A stretch of DNA of 64,000 nt, taken from positions 32,223 to 96,222 of the forward strand of contig NZ_BOOP01000043.1 of NCBI RefSeq assembly GCF_016863295.1, in the 5' to 3' direction. The position numbers and the translations under genes were made by a program. The notes beneath the pieces were generated by a model. It searched no databases and had not been told where the DNA came from. It saw only the letters and a program-made list of their open reading frames with translations. This document shows positions 1-8,799 of the stretch, piece by piece; within the stretch, counting starts at the first letter, position 1, and each line of letters opens with the position of its first letter. This DNA is from Planotetraspora phitsanulokensis. Lineage in GTDB: Bacteria > Actinomycetota > Actinomycetes > Streptosporangiales > Streptosporangiaceae.

Positions 1-1125
1 GATCTGCGCGAAGTTCGGCCCGCCCAGGCGGATGAGCTGGGTGTCCAGATAGGAGAAGTTCCTGGCCTGCAGCAGCGGGTCGTTGGTGAAGTCGATCCCC
101 GGCACGACGTTGGCGGTGTGGAAGGCCACCTGCTCGGTCTCGGCGAAGAAGTTGTCCGGATTCCGGTCGAGGACCATCCGGCCGATCACGCGGACCGGGA
201 CGATCTCCTCAGGAATGATCTTCGTGGCGTCGAGCAGGTCGAAGTCGAAGCTGTGCTCGTCCTCCTCGGGCACGAGCTGCAGGCCGAGCTCCCATTCGGG
301 GAACGCGCCGCGCTCGATGGCCTCCCAGAGGTCCCGCCGGTTGAAGTCGGGGTCGTTGCCCTGGATGCGCAGCACCTCGTCCCAGACGAGGGAGTGGGTG
401 CCGAGGACGGGACGCCAGTGGAACTTGACGAACGTGCCCCGCCCTTCCGCGTTGACCAGGCGGAACGTGTGCACGCCGAACCCCTGCATCATGCGGAAGC
501 TGCGCGGGATCGCCCGGTCGGACATCAGCCACATGACCATGTGCATGATCTCCGGTTGGAGTTGCACGAAGTCCCAGAACGTGTCGTGGGCCGACTGGGC
601 CTGTGGGATCTCGTTGTGCGGCTCGGGCTTGACCGCGTGGACGAAGTCGGGGAACTTGACGCCGTCCTGGATGAAGAAGACCGGCATGTTGTTGCCGACC
701 AGGTCGTAGTTCCCCTGGCGGGTGTAGAACTTCGTGGCGAACCCGCGTACGTCGCGGACGGTGTCGGCCGAGCCGCGCGACCCGGCCACCGTGGAGAAGC
801 GCACGAAGACCGGCGTGCGCGCCGACGTGTCGCACAGGAAGTCGGCGACGGTGTACTCGGCCAGCGACTCGTAGAGGTGGAAGTACCCGTACGCTCCAGC
901 GCCCCGCGCGTGGACGACGCGTTCCGGGATGCGCTCGTGGTCGAACCGGGTGATCTTCTCGCGGAAGTGGAAGTCCTCCAGCAGCGTCGGGCCGCGTTCG
1001 CCCGCCGACAGCGAGTTGTCGGTGTCGTCGACCCGCACACCCTGGTCGGTGGTGAGACGGCTGCCCTCGGAACCGACCCGGTAGCCGTCGAGTTGCCGCT
1101 GCTTGTCGTCGTTTCCGTCGGCCAC
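1..1125 (-). CDS. katE: Catalase, large-subunit (HPII/KatE) type, 3' end outside window
   Basis: Heme catalase that dismutates hydrogen peroxide. The gene reads leftward from a GTG at 1125, preceded by a GAGGGG ribosome site, and runs off the left edge without a stop, so only about 375 N-terminal residues are visible. Seen motifs: the distal histidine in [12 protein letters not shown], the fold signature around [17 protein letters not shown], and [16 protein letters not shown], whose Tyr is the proximal heme ligand. The local sequence [17 protein letters not shown] closely matches clade-2, HPII-like enzymes, which usually carry a C-terminal flavodoxin-like domain that would lie outside this window. 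The long upstream gap holds a strong inverted repeat. Family call is secure; the clade is inferred. Confidence 0.93.
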   Translation of the reverse strand, partial: MADGNDDKQRQLDGYRVGSEGSRLTTDQGVRVDDTDNSLSAGERGPTLLEDFHFREKITRFDHERIPERVVHARGAGAYGYFHLYESLAEYTVADFLCDTSARTPVFVRFSTVAGSRGSADTVRDVRGFATKFYTRQGNYDLVGNNMPVFFIQDGVKFPDFVHAVKPEPHNEIPQAQSAHDTFWDFVQLQPEIMHMVMWLMSDRAIPRSFRMMQGFGVHTFRLVNAEGRGTFVKFHWRPVLGTHSLVWDEVLRIQGNDPDFNRRDLWEAIERGAFPEWELGLQLVPEEDEHSFDFDLLDATKIIPEEIVPVRVIGRMVLDRNPDNFFAETEQVAFHTANVVPGIDFTNDPLLQARNFSYLDTQLIRLGGPNFAQI

Positions 1126-1363
1126 GGGATCCCCCTCAGGAATCGTGCGTACGAAGGCACCCGTACCCCGCGCGGCCTCGGCACACGGCGGGGTGCGCTC
1201 CATGGCGGGGTAATTTGGGTCCTCGATCACGTCCCCGGTCCGGCATTTCCGGATGAGGTGTTCTCGCTGTCCGGAAAGGGGTCGGGATCTCCGGAGCATC
1301 ATCCGCGGGCTTCAACTTCCTGCGAGGCCGGTGGCGAGTTCCGGGGCAAGGGGGGAAGGGGCC

Positions 1364-1413
1364 GCCATTTCGTTTCTCATGGAATCCACGATTTCCGTGA
1401 GAAACGAAAAGGC
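1364..1413. repeat. Large near-perfect inverted repeat (hairpin) upstream of katE
   Basis: Two arms of about 23 nt, 1364-1386 and 1390-1413, are reverse complements around a CAC loop, with one bulged A, one wobble and one mismatch. The core arm is CGTTTCTCA / TGAGAAACG. It is AT-richer than its surroundings. It lies about 240 bp upstream of the catalase start and immediately before the broken whiB-like sequence. It could be a transcription terminator or an operator for the catalase or kinase promoter. No T-run is evident on the plus strand. Confidence 0.7.
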
Positions 1414-1424
1414 CGAGGCTGTAG

Positions 1425-1673
1425 GAGCGGTCCACCACGGCCGCTGAACAGACGCCGGACCTCTTCTTCCCGATCGGCGGCTCCACGCCCGCGGGGGACG
1501 TCGCGACTGCCAAGGCCATATGCGCCCGGTGCCCCGTCCGGCGGGACTGCCTCGACTTCGCCCTCACGACCAGGCAGAGGCATGGGATCTGGGGCGGGAT
1601 GACCGAGGACGACCGGGACACCCGGGCCCGTGGTGATCTTCGTCGCCGACGTTTCGCGAGGTCCACGCCATGA
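1425..1673 (+). pseudogene. WhiB-family remnant lacking its start and first cysteine
   Basis: The frame encodes a recognisable WhiB core: PDLFFPIGG, then CARCPVRRDC (the C-x2-C-x5-C iron-sulfur ligands), then GIWGGMTEDDR and a basic tail ending at TGA 1671-1673. The usual N-terminal W-x5-C element is destroyed. Aligned by spacing to PDLFFP, the tryptophan position is a TAG stop (1422-1424) and the cysteine position is GCC (Ala). No ATG, GTG or TTG start exists between the stop and the core. WhiB proteins need four Cys to bind 4Fe-4S, so this copy is probably dead. A non-canonical start or a sequencing error is the alternative. Confidence 0.7.
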
Positions 1674-1725
1674 GCGGGGTCACGGGCGGGGAATGCCCCG
1701 GCGAAGCGGGGGTAGCTGGCCCTTC

Positions 1726-3069
1726 ATGGCCGAATCACAGACCGGTGGACGACTGGTGGCGGGGCGGTACCGGCTGATCGAACCGCTGGGAAGCGGCGGC
1801 ATGGGGACGGTGTGGCGGGCCGCCGACCGCGTCCTCGGGCGGGAGGTCGCGGTCAAGGAGCTGCGCGGCCCCGCCGAGCTCGCGGGGCCCGAGCGGGAGG
1901 CGTTCACCCTGCGGACCGTCCGCGAGGCCAGAGCCGCGGGCCGGCTGAACCACCCGGGCGTCGTCGCCGTCTACGACATCTTCGAGGACTGCGGCCATCC
2001 CTGGATCGTCATGCAGCTGGTGCGGTCGTGCACTCTCGGGTCCCTCGTCCACGACGAGGGACCGCTGCCGCCCCGCCGGGTGGCCGAGATCGGCGTGCAG
2101 CTCCTCGCCGGCCTCCAGGCCGCGCACGCGGCGGGAGTGCTCCACCGTGACGTGAAGCCGGACAACGTGCTGATCACCGACGAGGGCCGTGCCGTGCTGA
2201 CGGACTTCGGCATCGCGACGCTGGAAGACGACTCGCCCGTGACCCGCACGGGCACGCTGGTCGGAACTCCCGCGTTCATCGCCCCCGAACGGGCCTCCGG
2301 TGGAAGCGCCCAGCGGGCGTCGGATCTGTGGTCGCTCGGCGTGACGATGTTCCTCGCGGTGGAGGGGCGATCTCCCTTCCAGCGCGGCAACGCGCTCGCG
2401 ACGCTCGCCGCCGTGGTGTACGACCACCACGGACCCCTGCTCCGGGCCGGGGCGCTGGCCCCCGTCATCGACGGGCTGCTCGCCAAGGACCCGGCACGCC
2501 GGCTGGGCGGAGCCGAGGCGGAGTCGTGCCTGCGGGCGATCGTGGAGGGCGCGCTGCCCGAGCACGCGTCCGTGCCCACCGTGCCCAGGCCCGCTGCGCC
2601 CCCTTCCGCTCAGACGCTGCCCGTCGTGTCCGTTCCCGCGCAGAGGCCGTCCGCGCCCCCTTCCGCACCCCCATTCGTGTCTCCGTCCGTGTCTCCCCAG
2701 GCGAGGCCGGGAACTCCCGGCGCGACCGTTCCCGGACCGGCGCTCCCGGTACGGCGGAGCAGGCGATGGAACCTCGCGGCCGCGACGGGAGCTCTGGTCG
2801 TCCTCGTCGGGCTGGCGGCGGGCGGTATGGCCTATCTCACCGCCGGTCGGCCGCCGGGCGGGACGGTCCCCGGCGTGAGCACGCCCACGGTCACCGTCTT
2901 CAGGATCCGCTCGACGCCACCGGCGCCCGAGGACGAGTCGCGACCGGCCGTTCGGCCGCCGGGGGATCCGGCCGATGAGCCCGGCCGCCAGAGGCCGACG
3001 CGTCCGCACGAGAAGAAGGACAAGGCGGAGAGGGGGAACTCCGGCAAGGGTCTAGGGGCCGGAGAGTGA
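1726..3069 (+). CDS. Membrane-anchored Ser/Thr protein kinase (PknB-like)
   Basis: Hanks-type kinase of 447 residues. The glycine loop LGSGGMGTVW is at 21-30, catalytic Lys44 in VAVKEL, HRDVKPDN at 140-147, DFG at 160-162, and activation-loop threonines in PVTRTGTLVGTPAF at about 171-184. A Pro/Ser/Val-rich linker (about 280-343) leads to one membrane segment (about 350-372) and a short Pro/Arg/Lys-rich extracytoplasmic tail without PASTA repeats. The ATG at 1726 is chosen because the kinase fold begins directly after it; in-frame starts exist further upstream (for example 1693). The extracellular tail looks too short to bind a large ligand, so the sensory input is unknown. It converges on the DUF1801 gene across a strong hairpin. 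Confidence 0.92.
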   Translation: MAESQTGGRLVAGRYRLIEPLGSGGMGTVWRAADRVLGREVAVKELRGPAELAGPEREAFTLRTVREARAAGRLNHPGVVAVYDIFEDCGHPWIVMQLVRSCTLGSLVHDEGPLPPRRVAEIGVQLLAGLQAAHAAGVLHRDVKPDNVLITDEGRAVLTDFGIATLEDDSPVTRTGTLVGTPAFIAPERASGGSAQRASDLWSLGVTMFLAVEGRSPFQRGNALATLAAVVYDHHGPLLRAGALAPVIDGLLAKDPARRLGGAEAESCLRAIVEGALPEHASVPTVPRPAAPPSAQTLPVVSVPAQRPSAPPSAPPFVSPSVSPQARPGTPGATVPGPALPVRRSRRWNLAAATGALVVLVGLAAGGMAYLTAGRPPGGTVPGVSTPTVTVFRIRSTPPAPEDESRPAVRPPGDPADEPGRQRPTRPHEKKDKAERGNSGKGLGAGE

Positions 3070-3073
3070 GTCA

Positions 3074-3103
3074 GGGCCGCGCCGCCGAGGGACGGCGCGG
3101 CCC
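3074..3103. terminator. Bidirectional hairpin terminator
   Basis: The arms GGGCCGCGCCG (3074-3084) and CGGCGCGGCCC (3093-3103) pair perfectly around an 8-nt loop. It sits between the convergent kinase and DUF1801 genes, just after the kinase stop, so it probably ends transcripts from both sides. Confidence 0.8.
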
Positions 3104-3132
3104 CGGGGAACGAGCCGGTGCGAGGCTCCGGC

Positions 3133-3483
3133 TCACTCCTGGTCGAGCCGGACGGCCTGCCCGATGTAGTCGCGCAGGGCGTCCTCGTTGAGGGCGTCCG
3201 CTTTCTTGATCTTGACGTGGCGGGTGGTCTTCCCCACGCCCTCCAGCAGGCCGAACTCGTCCTTGAACTCCGCGCCCCTGGCGAAGGCGAAGGTGATGTG
3301 CGTCTTGCTCGGACTGATGATCGCCAGAAGCTTCTTCCCCTGCCACGCGGGGGACCCCCGGCTGATCACCTCCTCCGCGCCCGGAGCGTTCTCCTTCATG
3401 AGCTCGCGGAGCGTGCCGACGATGCTCTGGTGTTCCGGAAGGACCTTGGTCCTGACGAACTCGTCGACGGCTTCGTTGGGCAT
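3133..3483 (-). CDS. DUF1801 (YdhG-like) domain protein
   Basis: A 116-residue soluble protein. It matches the DUF1801 pattern by eye: an N-terminal helix (VDEFVRTKVLPEHQ), then EEVISRGSPAWQGKKLLAIIS, then a strand-rich section THITFAFARGAEF and the GVGKTTRHVKIKKADAL segment typical of the family. These proteins are small alpha/beta folds of unknown biochemical role. The start is supported by AGGAGG upstream on the minus strand. It stands alone between a terminator hairpin and the MFS gene, which is transcribed in the same direction 77 bp upstream of its start. Confidence 0.82.
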   Translation of the reverse strand: MPNEAVDEFVRTKVLPEHQSIVGTLRELMKENAPGAEEVISRGSPAWQGKKLLAIISPSKTHITFAFARGAEFKDEFGLLEGVGKTTRHVKIKKADALNEDALRDYIGQAVRLDQE

Positions 3484-3559
3484 GGGCGGGACCTCCTTTG
3501 CTTGGCGACCATGGTCACTTGATCACGATGAGGGAAGGACGCGCAACGCGTTCGCCGGA

Positions 3560-5005
3560 TTACGGAGCCGAACTGCCGACGGGAGAGGGCGTGCCGGGGT
3601 CGGCCTCGGCCAGGGCATGCCGGGGGAGGAGGAGGCTCAGGGGGCAGGACAGCGCCGCCAGCCCCGCGGCGAGCAGCAGGCTCCGGGCGCTCGCGTCGGC
3701 GTAGGCCGCGGACTGGACCCCGTGTTCCGAGGTCAGCAGACCGAAGAACAGGGCGCCGAGTGTCGCGACGCCGACGGCGGAGCCGAGCTGAAGGGTGGTG
3801 TTGACCAGCCCGGACGCCGACCCTGCGTGGTCGGCGGGGACGCCGGACAGAGTGATGGTCACGAGAGTGGCCGACACGAGGGCCAGCCCCAGGCCGGCGA
3901 GGACCAGGCTGGGGGCGAGGTGCCAGGCCTGCAGGGCGTCGCCCGCCCCGCCGACGGTGAGGATCATCCCGAGGATGCTCGCGGCCTCCACCACCGTGCC
4001 GGCGGTGACCACCGTACGGCCGAGCCGGGGAACCAGGCGCGCCGCGGCGCCGGAACCGGCGATGACCCCGAGGGCGAACGGCAGGAAGGCCAGCCCCGTT
4101 CGCAGCGCGCCGAATCCCAGACCCGCCTGCAGATGGAGGGTCAGGACGAAGAAGTAGCCGGTGGACGCGAAGAAGACCAGCGCGACCAGGAGTCCGGCGA
4201 CGACCGGGCGGGCCCGCAACAGCCGTGGGTCGACCAGCGGGGAGGCGCCGGCGCGGGCTCTGCGTCCCTCGTGCACCCAGAACACGGCCAGCAGGGGGAC
4301 GGACGCCGCCATGGCGAGGAAGGTCCAGATCGGCCAGCCGAGCTCACGTCCCTGGACGAGGGGGTGAACGAGGGCGAGCAGCCCCAGGGTGACGAGCACC
4401 GTGCCGAGCGGGTCGAGGCGCGGCCGCCGGTCCGCCCGCGACTCGGTCATGAGGACGGCGGACCCGGCGAACGCGAGCACGCCGACGGGAACGTTGATCA
4501 GGAAGATGGTCCGCCACCCCCACCCGAAGAGGTCGGCCTCGGTGAGCAGCCCTCCCAGCAGCGGACCGCTAACCCCGCCGAGCGCAAGCACCATGCCGTA
4601 CAGGCCGAAGGCCCGGGGGCGCTCGTCCCGGCGGAAACCGACCTGGATGACCGTGAGGAGCTGCGGAATCATGATCGCCGCGGCCGCGCCCTGGACGGCG
4701 CGGGCGGCCACCAGCACGCCCGGCCCCGTCGCCAGGCCGGACAGGGCGGAGGCGGCGGTGAAGCCCGCGACGCCGATCAGGAACATGGTCTTGCGGCCGT
4801 GGACGTCGCCGAGCCTGCCGCCGGTGATCAGGGCGAGGGCGAACGCCAGGGTGTATCCGGCGGCGACCCACTGCAGGGCCGTGTCGCTCGTGCCGAGATC
4901 CCGCTGGATCGAGGGGAGCGCGACGGTGACGATCGTGGTGTCCAGCAGGTCCATGTACGCGGCGATCAGCATGACCGCCAACGCCGGCCAGCGCCTGGAG
5001 TCCAT
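3560..5005 (-). CDS. MFS drug exporter, DHA2 (EmrB/QacA) family
   Basis: An integral membrane antiporter of 481 residues with about 14 predicted membrane segments. N-terminal features are the DHA2 signature MDLLDTTIVTVALPSIQRDL and the motif-A loop GGRLGDVHGRKTMF. It likely exports lipophilic toxic compounds by proton antiport; the substrate cannot be read from sequence. It is transcribed divergently from the MarR gene at 5078 across a 72-bp gap packed with palindromes, the classic arrangement of a MarR-repressed efflux pump. The start is preceded by an AGGA element. Confidence 0.92.
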   Translation of the reverse strand: MDSRRWPALAVMLIAAYMDLLDTTIVTVALPSIQRDLGTSDTALQWVAAGYTLAFALALITGGRLGDVHGRKTMFLIGVAGFTAASALSGLATGPGVLVAARAVQGAAAAIMIPQLLTVIQVGFRRDERPRAFGLYGMVLALGGVSGPLLGGLLTEADLFGWGWRTIFLINVPVGVLAFAGSAVLMTESRADRRPRLDPLGTVLVTLGLLALVHPLVQGRELGWPIWTFLAMAASVPLLAVFWVHEGRRARAGASPLVDPRLLRARPVVAGLLVALVFFASTGYFFVLTLHLQAGLGFGALRTGLAFLPFALGVIAGSGAAARLVPRLGRTVVTAGTVVEAASILGMILTVGGAGDALQAWHLAPSLVLAGLGLALVSATLVTITLSGVPADHAGSASGLVNTTLQLGSAVGVATLGALFFGLLTSEHGVQSAAYADASARSLLLAAGLAALSCPLSLLLPRHALAEADPGTPSPVGSSAP

Positions 5006-5030
5006 ACCATATCCTCACTGCTCGAAGAGA

Positions 5031-5066
5031 TTTAGCTTAGTGAGCTAAATCTCTTAGTAAGCTAAG
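5031..5066. promoter_or_regulatory. Twin palindromic operator, probably for MarR
   Basis: TTTAGCT (5031-5037) and AGCTAAA (5043-5049) form a perfect inverted repeat with a 5-nt centre. CTTAG/CTAAG at 5053-5066 forms a second one. The shared element TTAGTNAGCTAA occurs at 5037-5048 and 5054-5065, a 17-nt period. Position between the divergent MFS and MarR genes makes it a likely shared operator. Confidence 0.75.
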
Positions 5067-5077
5067 GGGAATTGGTG

Positions 5078-5563
5078 ATGGTGTCAACGCCGGGACGTGA
5101 CGCTGTGCTGAGCGACGTCCACGAGGGCCTGCGGTCGTTCACGGCCTACGCGGTGCTCCTCAGTCACGTGGTGGCCGAACGGCTCGGCCTGAGTGCCACC
5201 GACTCGCGATGCGTCGACCTCCTGAACAGGCACGGCCCGATCACCGCGGGCCGGCTGGCCGAGCTGACCGGCCTGACCACCGGCGCGGTGACGGGGATCG
5301 TCGACCGGCTGGAGCGCGCTCGCTTCGTGCGGCGGGACAAGGACCCCGCCGACCGGCGCCGCGTGATCATCCGGCTCGTGCCGGAGCGCGAGAACGCGGC
5401 CTTCGCGGAGCTCGCGTCCATGACCGGCCGGGTGGACGAGATCCTCGCCCGCTATGACGACAGGGAGCTGGCCGCCATCGCCGATTTCCTCAAGCGGTCG
5501 GGGGCGGGGACCGCGGAGGAGATCGCCCGGCTGCGTGAGGCAACCGAGAAATCTACAACGTAA
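5078..5563 (+). CDS. MarR-family transcriptional repressor
   Basis: A winged-helix regulator of about 161 residues. The HTH region reads ITAGRLAELTGLTTGAVTGIVDRLERARFVRR, followed by the MarR wing KDPADRRRVIIRLVPE. The start ATG at 5078 lies 7 nt after AAGGGGA; GTG 5075 and TTG 5072 are in-frame alternatives. It probably represses itself and the divergent DHA2 exporter through the palindromes at 5031-5066, with release by an exported compound or other phenolic ligand (inference from family). Confidence 0.9.
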   Translation: MVSTPGRDAVLSDVHEGLRSFTAYAVLLSHVVAERLGLSATDSRCVDLLNRHGPITAGRLAELTGLTTGAVTGIVDRLERARFVRRDKDPADRRRVIIRLVPERENAAFAELASMTGRVDEILARYDDRELAAIADFLKRSGAGTAEEIARLREATEKSTT

Positions 5564-5565
5564 AG

Positions 5566-5592
5566 GCTGACGCGCCCTGAGCCCGCGTCAGC
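5566..5592. terminator. Hairpin terminator between convergent genes
   Basis: GCTGACGCG (5566-5574) pairs with CGCGTCAGC (5584-5592) around a 9-nt loop. It begins just after the MarR stop and precedes the end of the convergent kinase gene. Confidence 0.7.
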
Positions 5593-5628
5593 GTGGGTCT
5601 CGACGAGGGCCGCTTCGATGGGCGCCGC

Positions 5629-7350
5629 TCACGCGGGGTCTCCTTCCCGAGCGGGCACCGCCCCGTCGTCGCCTTCGCCCTCGCCTTCGCCCTCGCCCTC
5701 GCCTTCGCCTTCGGGCAGGGCAGGGGCGGCGGCGGCGGGGAGGGTGAAGCGGATGCGCGTGCCGTCCGTGTGATCGGTGTCGATCCAGATCTCGCCGCCG
5801 TGGAACTCGACGATCTTCTTGCAGAGCGCGAGGCCGATCCCGGTGCCCCCGTAGGCCTCCCTGGTATGCAGGCGCTGGAAGATGACGAAGACCTTCTCGG
5901 TGAACTCGGCACCGATGCCGATGCCGTTGTCGGCGACGCTCAGCCGCCACATCCCCGACTCCGGCTCCTGGGCGCAGTCGACGCGGACGACCGGTGGGCG
6001 GTCGGCGTGGCGGAACTTCACCGAGTTGCCGAGGAGGTTCTGCCACAACATGGTCATCAGGTTCGGATCGCCGACGACCTCGGGCAGGCGCCGTGGGCGT
6101 TCGATCCGGCCGTCCGACTCCTCGATCCGGCCGGCCAGGTTCGCCAGCGCCGAGTCCAGGGCGTCGTCGAGGGCGACGCGCACGCGGGCGTCGTTGACCC
6201 GGCCGACACGGGAGAAGGTGAGCAGGTCGTTGATCAGGACCTGCATGCGCTTGGCACCGTCGACGGCGAAGGAGATGTAGGTCAGTCCGCGCTCGTCGAG
6301 CTTGTCCGAGTAGCGCCTCTCCAGCATCTGGCAGAACGAGGCGACCTTGCGCAGCGGTTCCTGAAGATCGTGGGAGGCCACGTAGGCGAACTGCTCCAGT
6401 TCGGCGTTGGAGCGGCGCAGCTCGACGGCCTGGGCGTCCAGGTGCGCCGCCTGCTCGCTGAGGGCGGCCCGTTGCTCCTGCGAATCGTGCAGCGCCTCGA
6501 CGATCCGCCCGCGCATCGCCTCGACGTCGTGGGCCACGTCGCGGAGGTCGGCGGGGCCCTGGGCCGGGATGTGGTGGCCGAAGTCGCCCCAGGCCACTCG
6601 TCGGGACGCGGCGCGCAGAGCGCGCAGGGGCCGTCCGACGGAGAGGTGGAACAGGACGGCGAATCCCAGGCCGGTCAGGACGAACAGGCCCAGCATCGCG
6701 GTGAACGCCCAGTCGCGCAGGGTGCGCATCCGCACGAGGTCGTCCCTGGCGTGCGCCCGAGCCCGGTCCAAGTGATCGTTCTGGGCCTGGAACAGGGCCC
6801 GGATGCGGTCGAAGGCGAGTTTGCCGGCGTCCAGTTGCGCGTCGTCCGGCCTGGCGCCGGACCGCACCGCCGCGATGACGGGTGTCGCGTACGTGCGGCG
6901 CCATTGCGCGCCCGCCTCGCGGATGGCGGCGACGTCCGCGGCCAGGTCCGGCAGATCGCCGACCAGGGCGGTGGTCTGCCGGGCCTCGTTCTGCTCAGTG
7001 GCCACTCCCGTGGTGTAGGGCTCGAGGAAGTCGGGGGCGCCGGTCAGCAGGTAGCCGCGCACGCCGGTCTCCTGGTCGATCAGCGCGCTCTGCAGGCGCG
7101 CCGCCGAGGTGCGGGCGGGAGCGATCCGGTCCACCAGCTGGTCCGACACGCCTGCGGTCCGATTGAGCAACCAGGCGCCGATTCCCGCGCAGATCAGCAC
7201 GAGGACGGTCATGACGCTCAGCAGCACGTAGACCTGCGCCTGCGTGGTGAGCCGGTGCCGGCCGCGCCCGGGGCCGCCGGGAGCCGGCCGCTCGGCGTCC
7301 GTGCTCTCCGGCGGTCCGATGTCGGGGCTCCCGTGCATGGGGGCAAACAT
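5629..7350 (-). CDS. CHASE3-HAMP sensor histidine kinase with phytochrome-like HisKA
   Basis: A 573-residue membrane kinase. Order: N-terminal membrane segment ([20 protein letters not shown]), a CHASE3-type extracytoplasmic helical domain containing [13 protein letters not shown], a second membrane segment ([17 protein letters not shown]), HAMP, a coiled-coil linker, the phosphoacceptor His in [14 protein letters not shown], and an HATPase domain with DNGIGIG and [14 protein letters not shown]. The C-terminus is a run of Gly-Glu dipeptides encoded by a hexanucleotide repeat. No response regulator gene is adjacent, so its partner is unknown. Start ATG 7350 is preferred; ATG 7338 is possible. 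Confidence 0.9.
   Translation of the reverse strand: MFAPMHGSPDIGPPESTDAERPAPGGPGRGRHRLTTQAQVYVLLSVMTVLVLICAGIGAWLLNRTAGVSDQLVDRIAPARTSAARLQSALIDQETGVRGYLLTGAPDFLEPYTTGVATEQNEARQTTALVGDLPDLAADVAAIREAGAQWRRTYATPVIAAVRSGARPDDAQLDAGKLAFDRIRALFQAQNDHLDRARAHARDDLVRMRTLRDWAFTAMLGLFVLTGLGFAVLFHLSVGRPLRALRAASRRVAWGDFGHHIPAQGPADLRDVAHDVEAMRGRIVEALHDSQEQRAALSEQAAHLDAQAVELRRSNAELEQFAYVASHDLQEPLRKVASFCQMLERRYSDKLDERGLTYISFAVDGAKRMQVLINDLLTFSRVGRVNDARVRVALDDALDSALANLAGRIEESDGRIERPRRLPEVVGDPNLMTMLWQNLLGNSVKFRHADRPPVVRVDCAQEPESGMWRLSVADNGIGIGAEFTEKVFVIFQRLHTREAYGGTGIGLALCKKIVEFHGGEIWIDTDHTDGTRIRFTLPAAAAPALPEGEGEGEGEGEGEGDDGAVPAREGDPA
5671..5712. repeat. Seven-unit hexanucleotide repeat inside kinase C-terminus
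   Basis: Seven tandem units of GCC(T/C)TC on the plus strand encode (Gly-Glu)n on the minus strand at the tail of the sensor kinase. Units differ only at one synonymous position. Such short in-frame repeats are prone to length variation without frameshift. Confidence 0.85.
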
Positions 7351-7464
7351 AGCCGCCCGCCGAGGTGCCCCGACCCGGTCCGCCCGCCGGGGGTTGACCG
7401 CGCCGCGATGATCGCGCAGGCTGCCCCCTGGACCACCCGCTCCGGCCACTTTGAAGGAGTTCTC

Positions 7465-8016
7465 ATGGCGCACATCCCGCTGGGCGACGACCTCCCGGGA
7501 ATCACCAGCCTGTTCCGCTACCGCCCGGAGACCGCGCGCCCGCTGAGCGAGTTGGCCGAGGTGTTGTTGCGCGGCGAGAGCCCGTTGTCGCGCGGGGAGC
7601 GGGAGCTGATCGCGGCATACGTGTCGGCGCAGAACGACTGCCGGTACTGCTACTCCTCGCACGCCGCGTTCGCCGCCGCCCAGTTGCCGGAGGGGACGGA
7701 GCCCGTCGGGGACGTCTGTGCAGACCCGTCGTCCGCGTCGATCTCGGCCAAGATGAAGGCGCTGCTCGAGATCGCCGCCGCCGTGCGGGAGGGCGGCAAG
7801 TCCGTCTCGGACGAGCACGTGGCCGCCGCCCGCGCGGAAGGGGCCACCGACGTGGAGATCCATGACGTGGTGCTCATCGCGGCCGCGTTCTGCATGTTCA
7901 ACCGCTACGTGGACGGCCTCGGCGCGTTCACTCCGGACGACCCGGCGGCCTACGAGGCCATGGCCGACCGTGTCGTCAGGTTCGGATATGCGAGCTCGCT
8001 GACCGGCCCCCGATAG
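7465..8016 (+). CDS. AhpD-like / carboxymuconolactone decarboxylase-fold peroxidase-related protein
   Basis: 183 residues of the all-helical AhpD fold. The redox motif is C59-x2-C62-x3-H66 in NDCRYCYSSH, placed after LSRGERELIAAYVSAQ as in peroxidase-related CMD proteins. Such proteins reduce peroxides or act as thiol-disulfide partners; the reductant here is unknown. Start ATG 7465 follows GAAGGAG at ideal spacing. It diverges from the kinase at 7350 with a 114-bp gap. A stress link to that kinase is possible but unproven. Confidence 0.87.
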   Translation: MAHIPLGDDLPGITSLFRYRPETARPLSELAEVLLRGESPLSRGERELIAAYVSAQNDCRYCYSSHAAFAAAQLPEGTEPVGDVCADPSSASISAKMKALLEIAAAVREGGKSVSDEHVAAARAEGATDVEIHDVVLIAAAFCMFNRYVDGLGAFTPDDPAAYEAMADRVVRFGYASSLTGPR

Positions 8017-8039
8017 ACACTGATCCGGCCCGCGGGGCG

Positions 8040-8576
8040 TCAGGACAGGCGGCCGACGTGGGCCAGTGCCTGCTTCAGAAGAACGCCCTGCCCGCCGGTC
8101 ATCTCCTGCTGGGCGATCGGCGACGAGGCCTCCTCCGGGGTGAACCACACCAGGTCCAGCGCGTCCTGCCGGGGACGGCAGTCGCCCGCGACCGGCACGA
8201 CGTACGCGAGCGACACGGCGTGCTGCCGGGGGTCGTGGTATGGCGTGACGCCCTGCGTCGGGAAGTACTCCGCGATGGTGAACGGCTGAGGCGAGGCGGG
8301 GACGCGGGGGAGCGCCGTGGGGCCGAGATCCTTCTCGAGGTGGCGCATGAGCGCGTCGCGCACACGCTCGTGGTGGAGGACCCGGCCGGACACGAGCGCG
8401 CGGCTGACCGTGCCGTCCGAGCCGATGCGGAGCAGCAGGCCGACATGGGTGACCACTCCCGTGTCGTCGACCCGCACGGGCACCGCGTCGACGTAGAGGA
8501 TCGGCATCCGCGCACGGGTCGACTCGAGCTCATCTGGGCTGAGCCAGCCCGGCGTGGTTTCGGTCATTTCGGTCAT
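8040..8576 (-). CDS. DUF4916 (NUDIX-related) protein
   Basis: 178 residues with the actinobacterial DUF4916 pattern: MPILYVDAVPVRVDDTGVV, GLLLRIGSDGTVSRALVSGR, and the strand-rich AVSLAYVVPVAGDCRP-DALDLVWFTPEEA. The fold resembles NUDIX hydrolases, but I do not see a complete Nudix box (GX5EX7REUXEEXGU), so pyrophosphohydrolase activity is uncertain. The start is ambiguous between ATG 8576 and 8567, and neither has a clear ribosome site. It ends 23 bp from the end of the convergent AhpD-like gene. Confidence 0.75.
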   Translation of the reverse strand: MTEMTETTPGWLSPDELESTRARMPILYVDAVPVRVDDTGVVTHVGLLLRIGSDGTVSRALVSGRVLHHERVRDALMRHLEKDLGPTALPRVPASPQPFTIAEYFPTQGVTPYHDPRQHAVSLAYVVPVAGDCRPRQDALDLVWFTPEEASSPIAQQEMTGGQGVLLKQALAHVGRLS

Positions 8577-8799
8577 TGATCGATGGTACCCGGCCGCCCG
8601 TCCTTGACTCGAGCATTGCCGGATCGTGCGGCACGAGTGGCATTTCCCGTGCTCGCGTGGCGAAGCCTTTGAAGGCGGCGGCCGGGGATGGTGGCTGGCG
8701 GTAACGACAGCGGACCCGTACGGAGGGGATCGTGGAACTCGGATACGGAAATCGTGTTCTTGTATACAACATCCACTAGGAGTATGCGGGGAGGCCATC

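Noticed and set aside
3188..5035. 615-codon open frame on the plus strand
   Set aside because: It is antisense to the MFS exporter and consists of Gly/Arg/Glu/Gln-rich low complexity, a typical GC-rich shadow.
5593..8016. Long plus-strand frame spanning the kinase and the AhpD-like gene
   Set aside because: Its 5' three quarters are antisense to the kinase; only the final part from 7465 is the real AhpD-like protein.
5629..8148. 839-codon minus-strand frame
   Set aside because: The part upstream of 7350 is antisense to the AhpD-like gene and carries no kinase-like residues, so the kinase start was moved to 7350.
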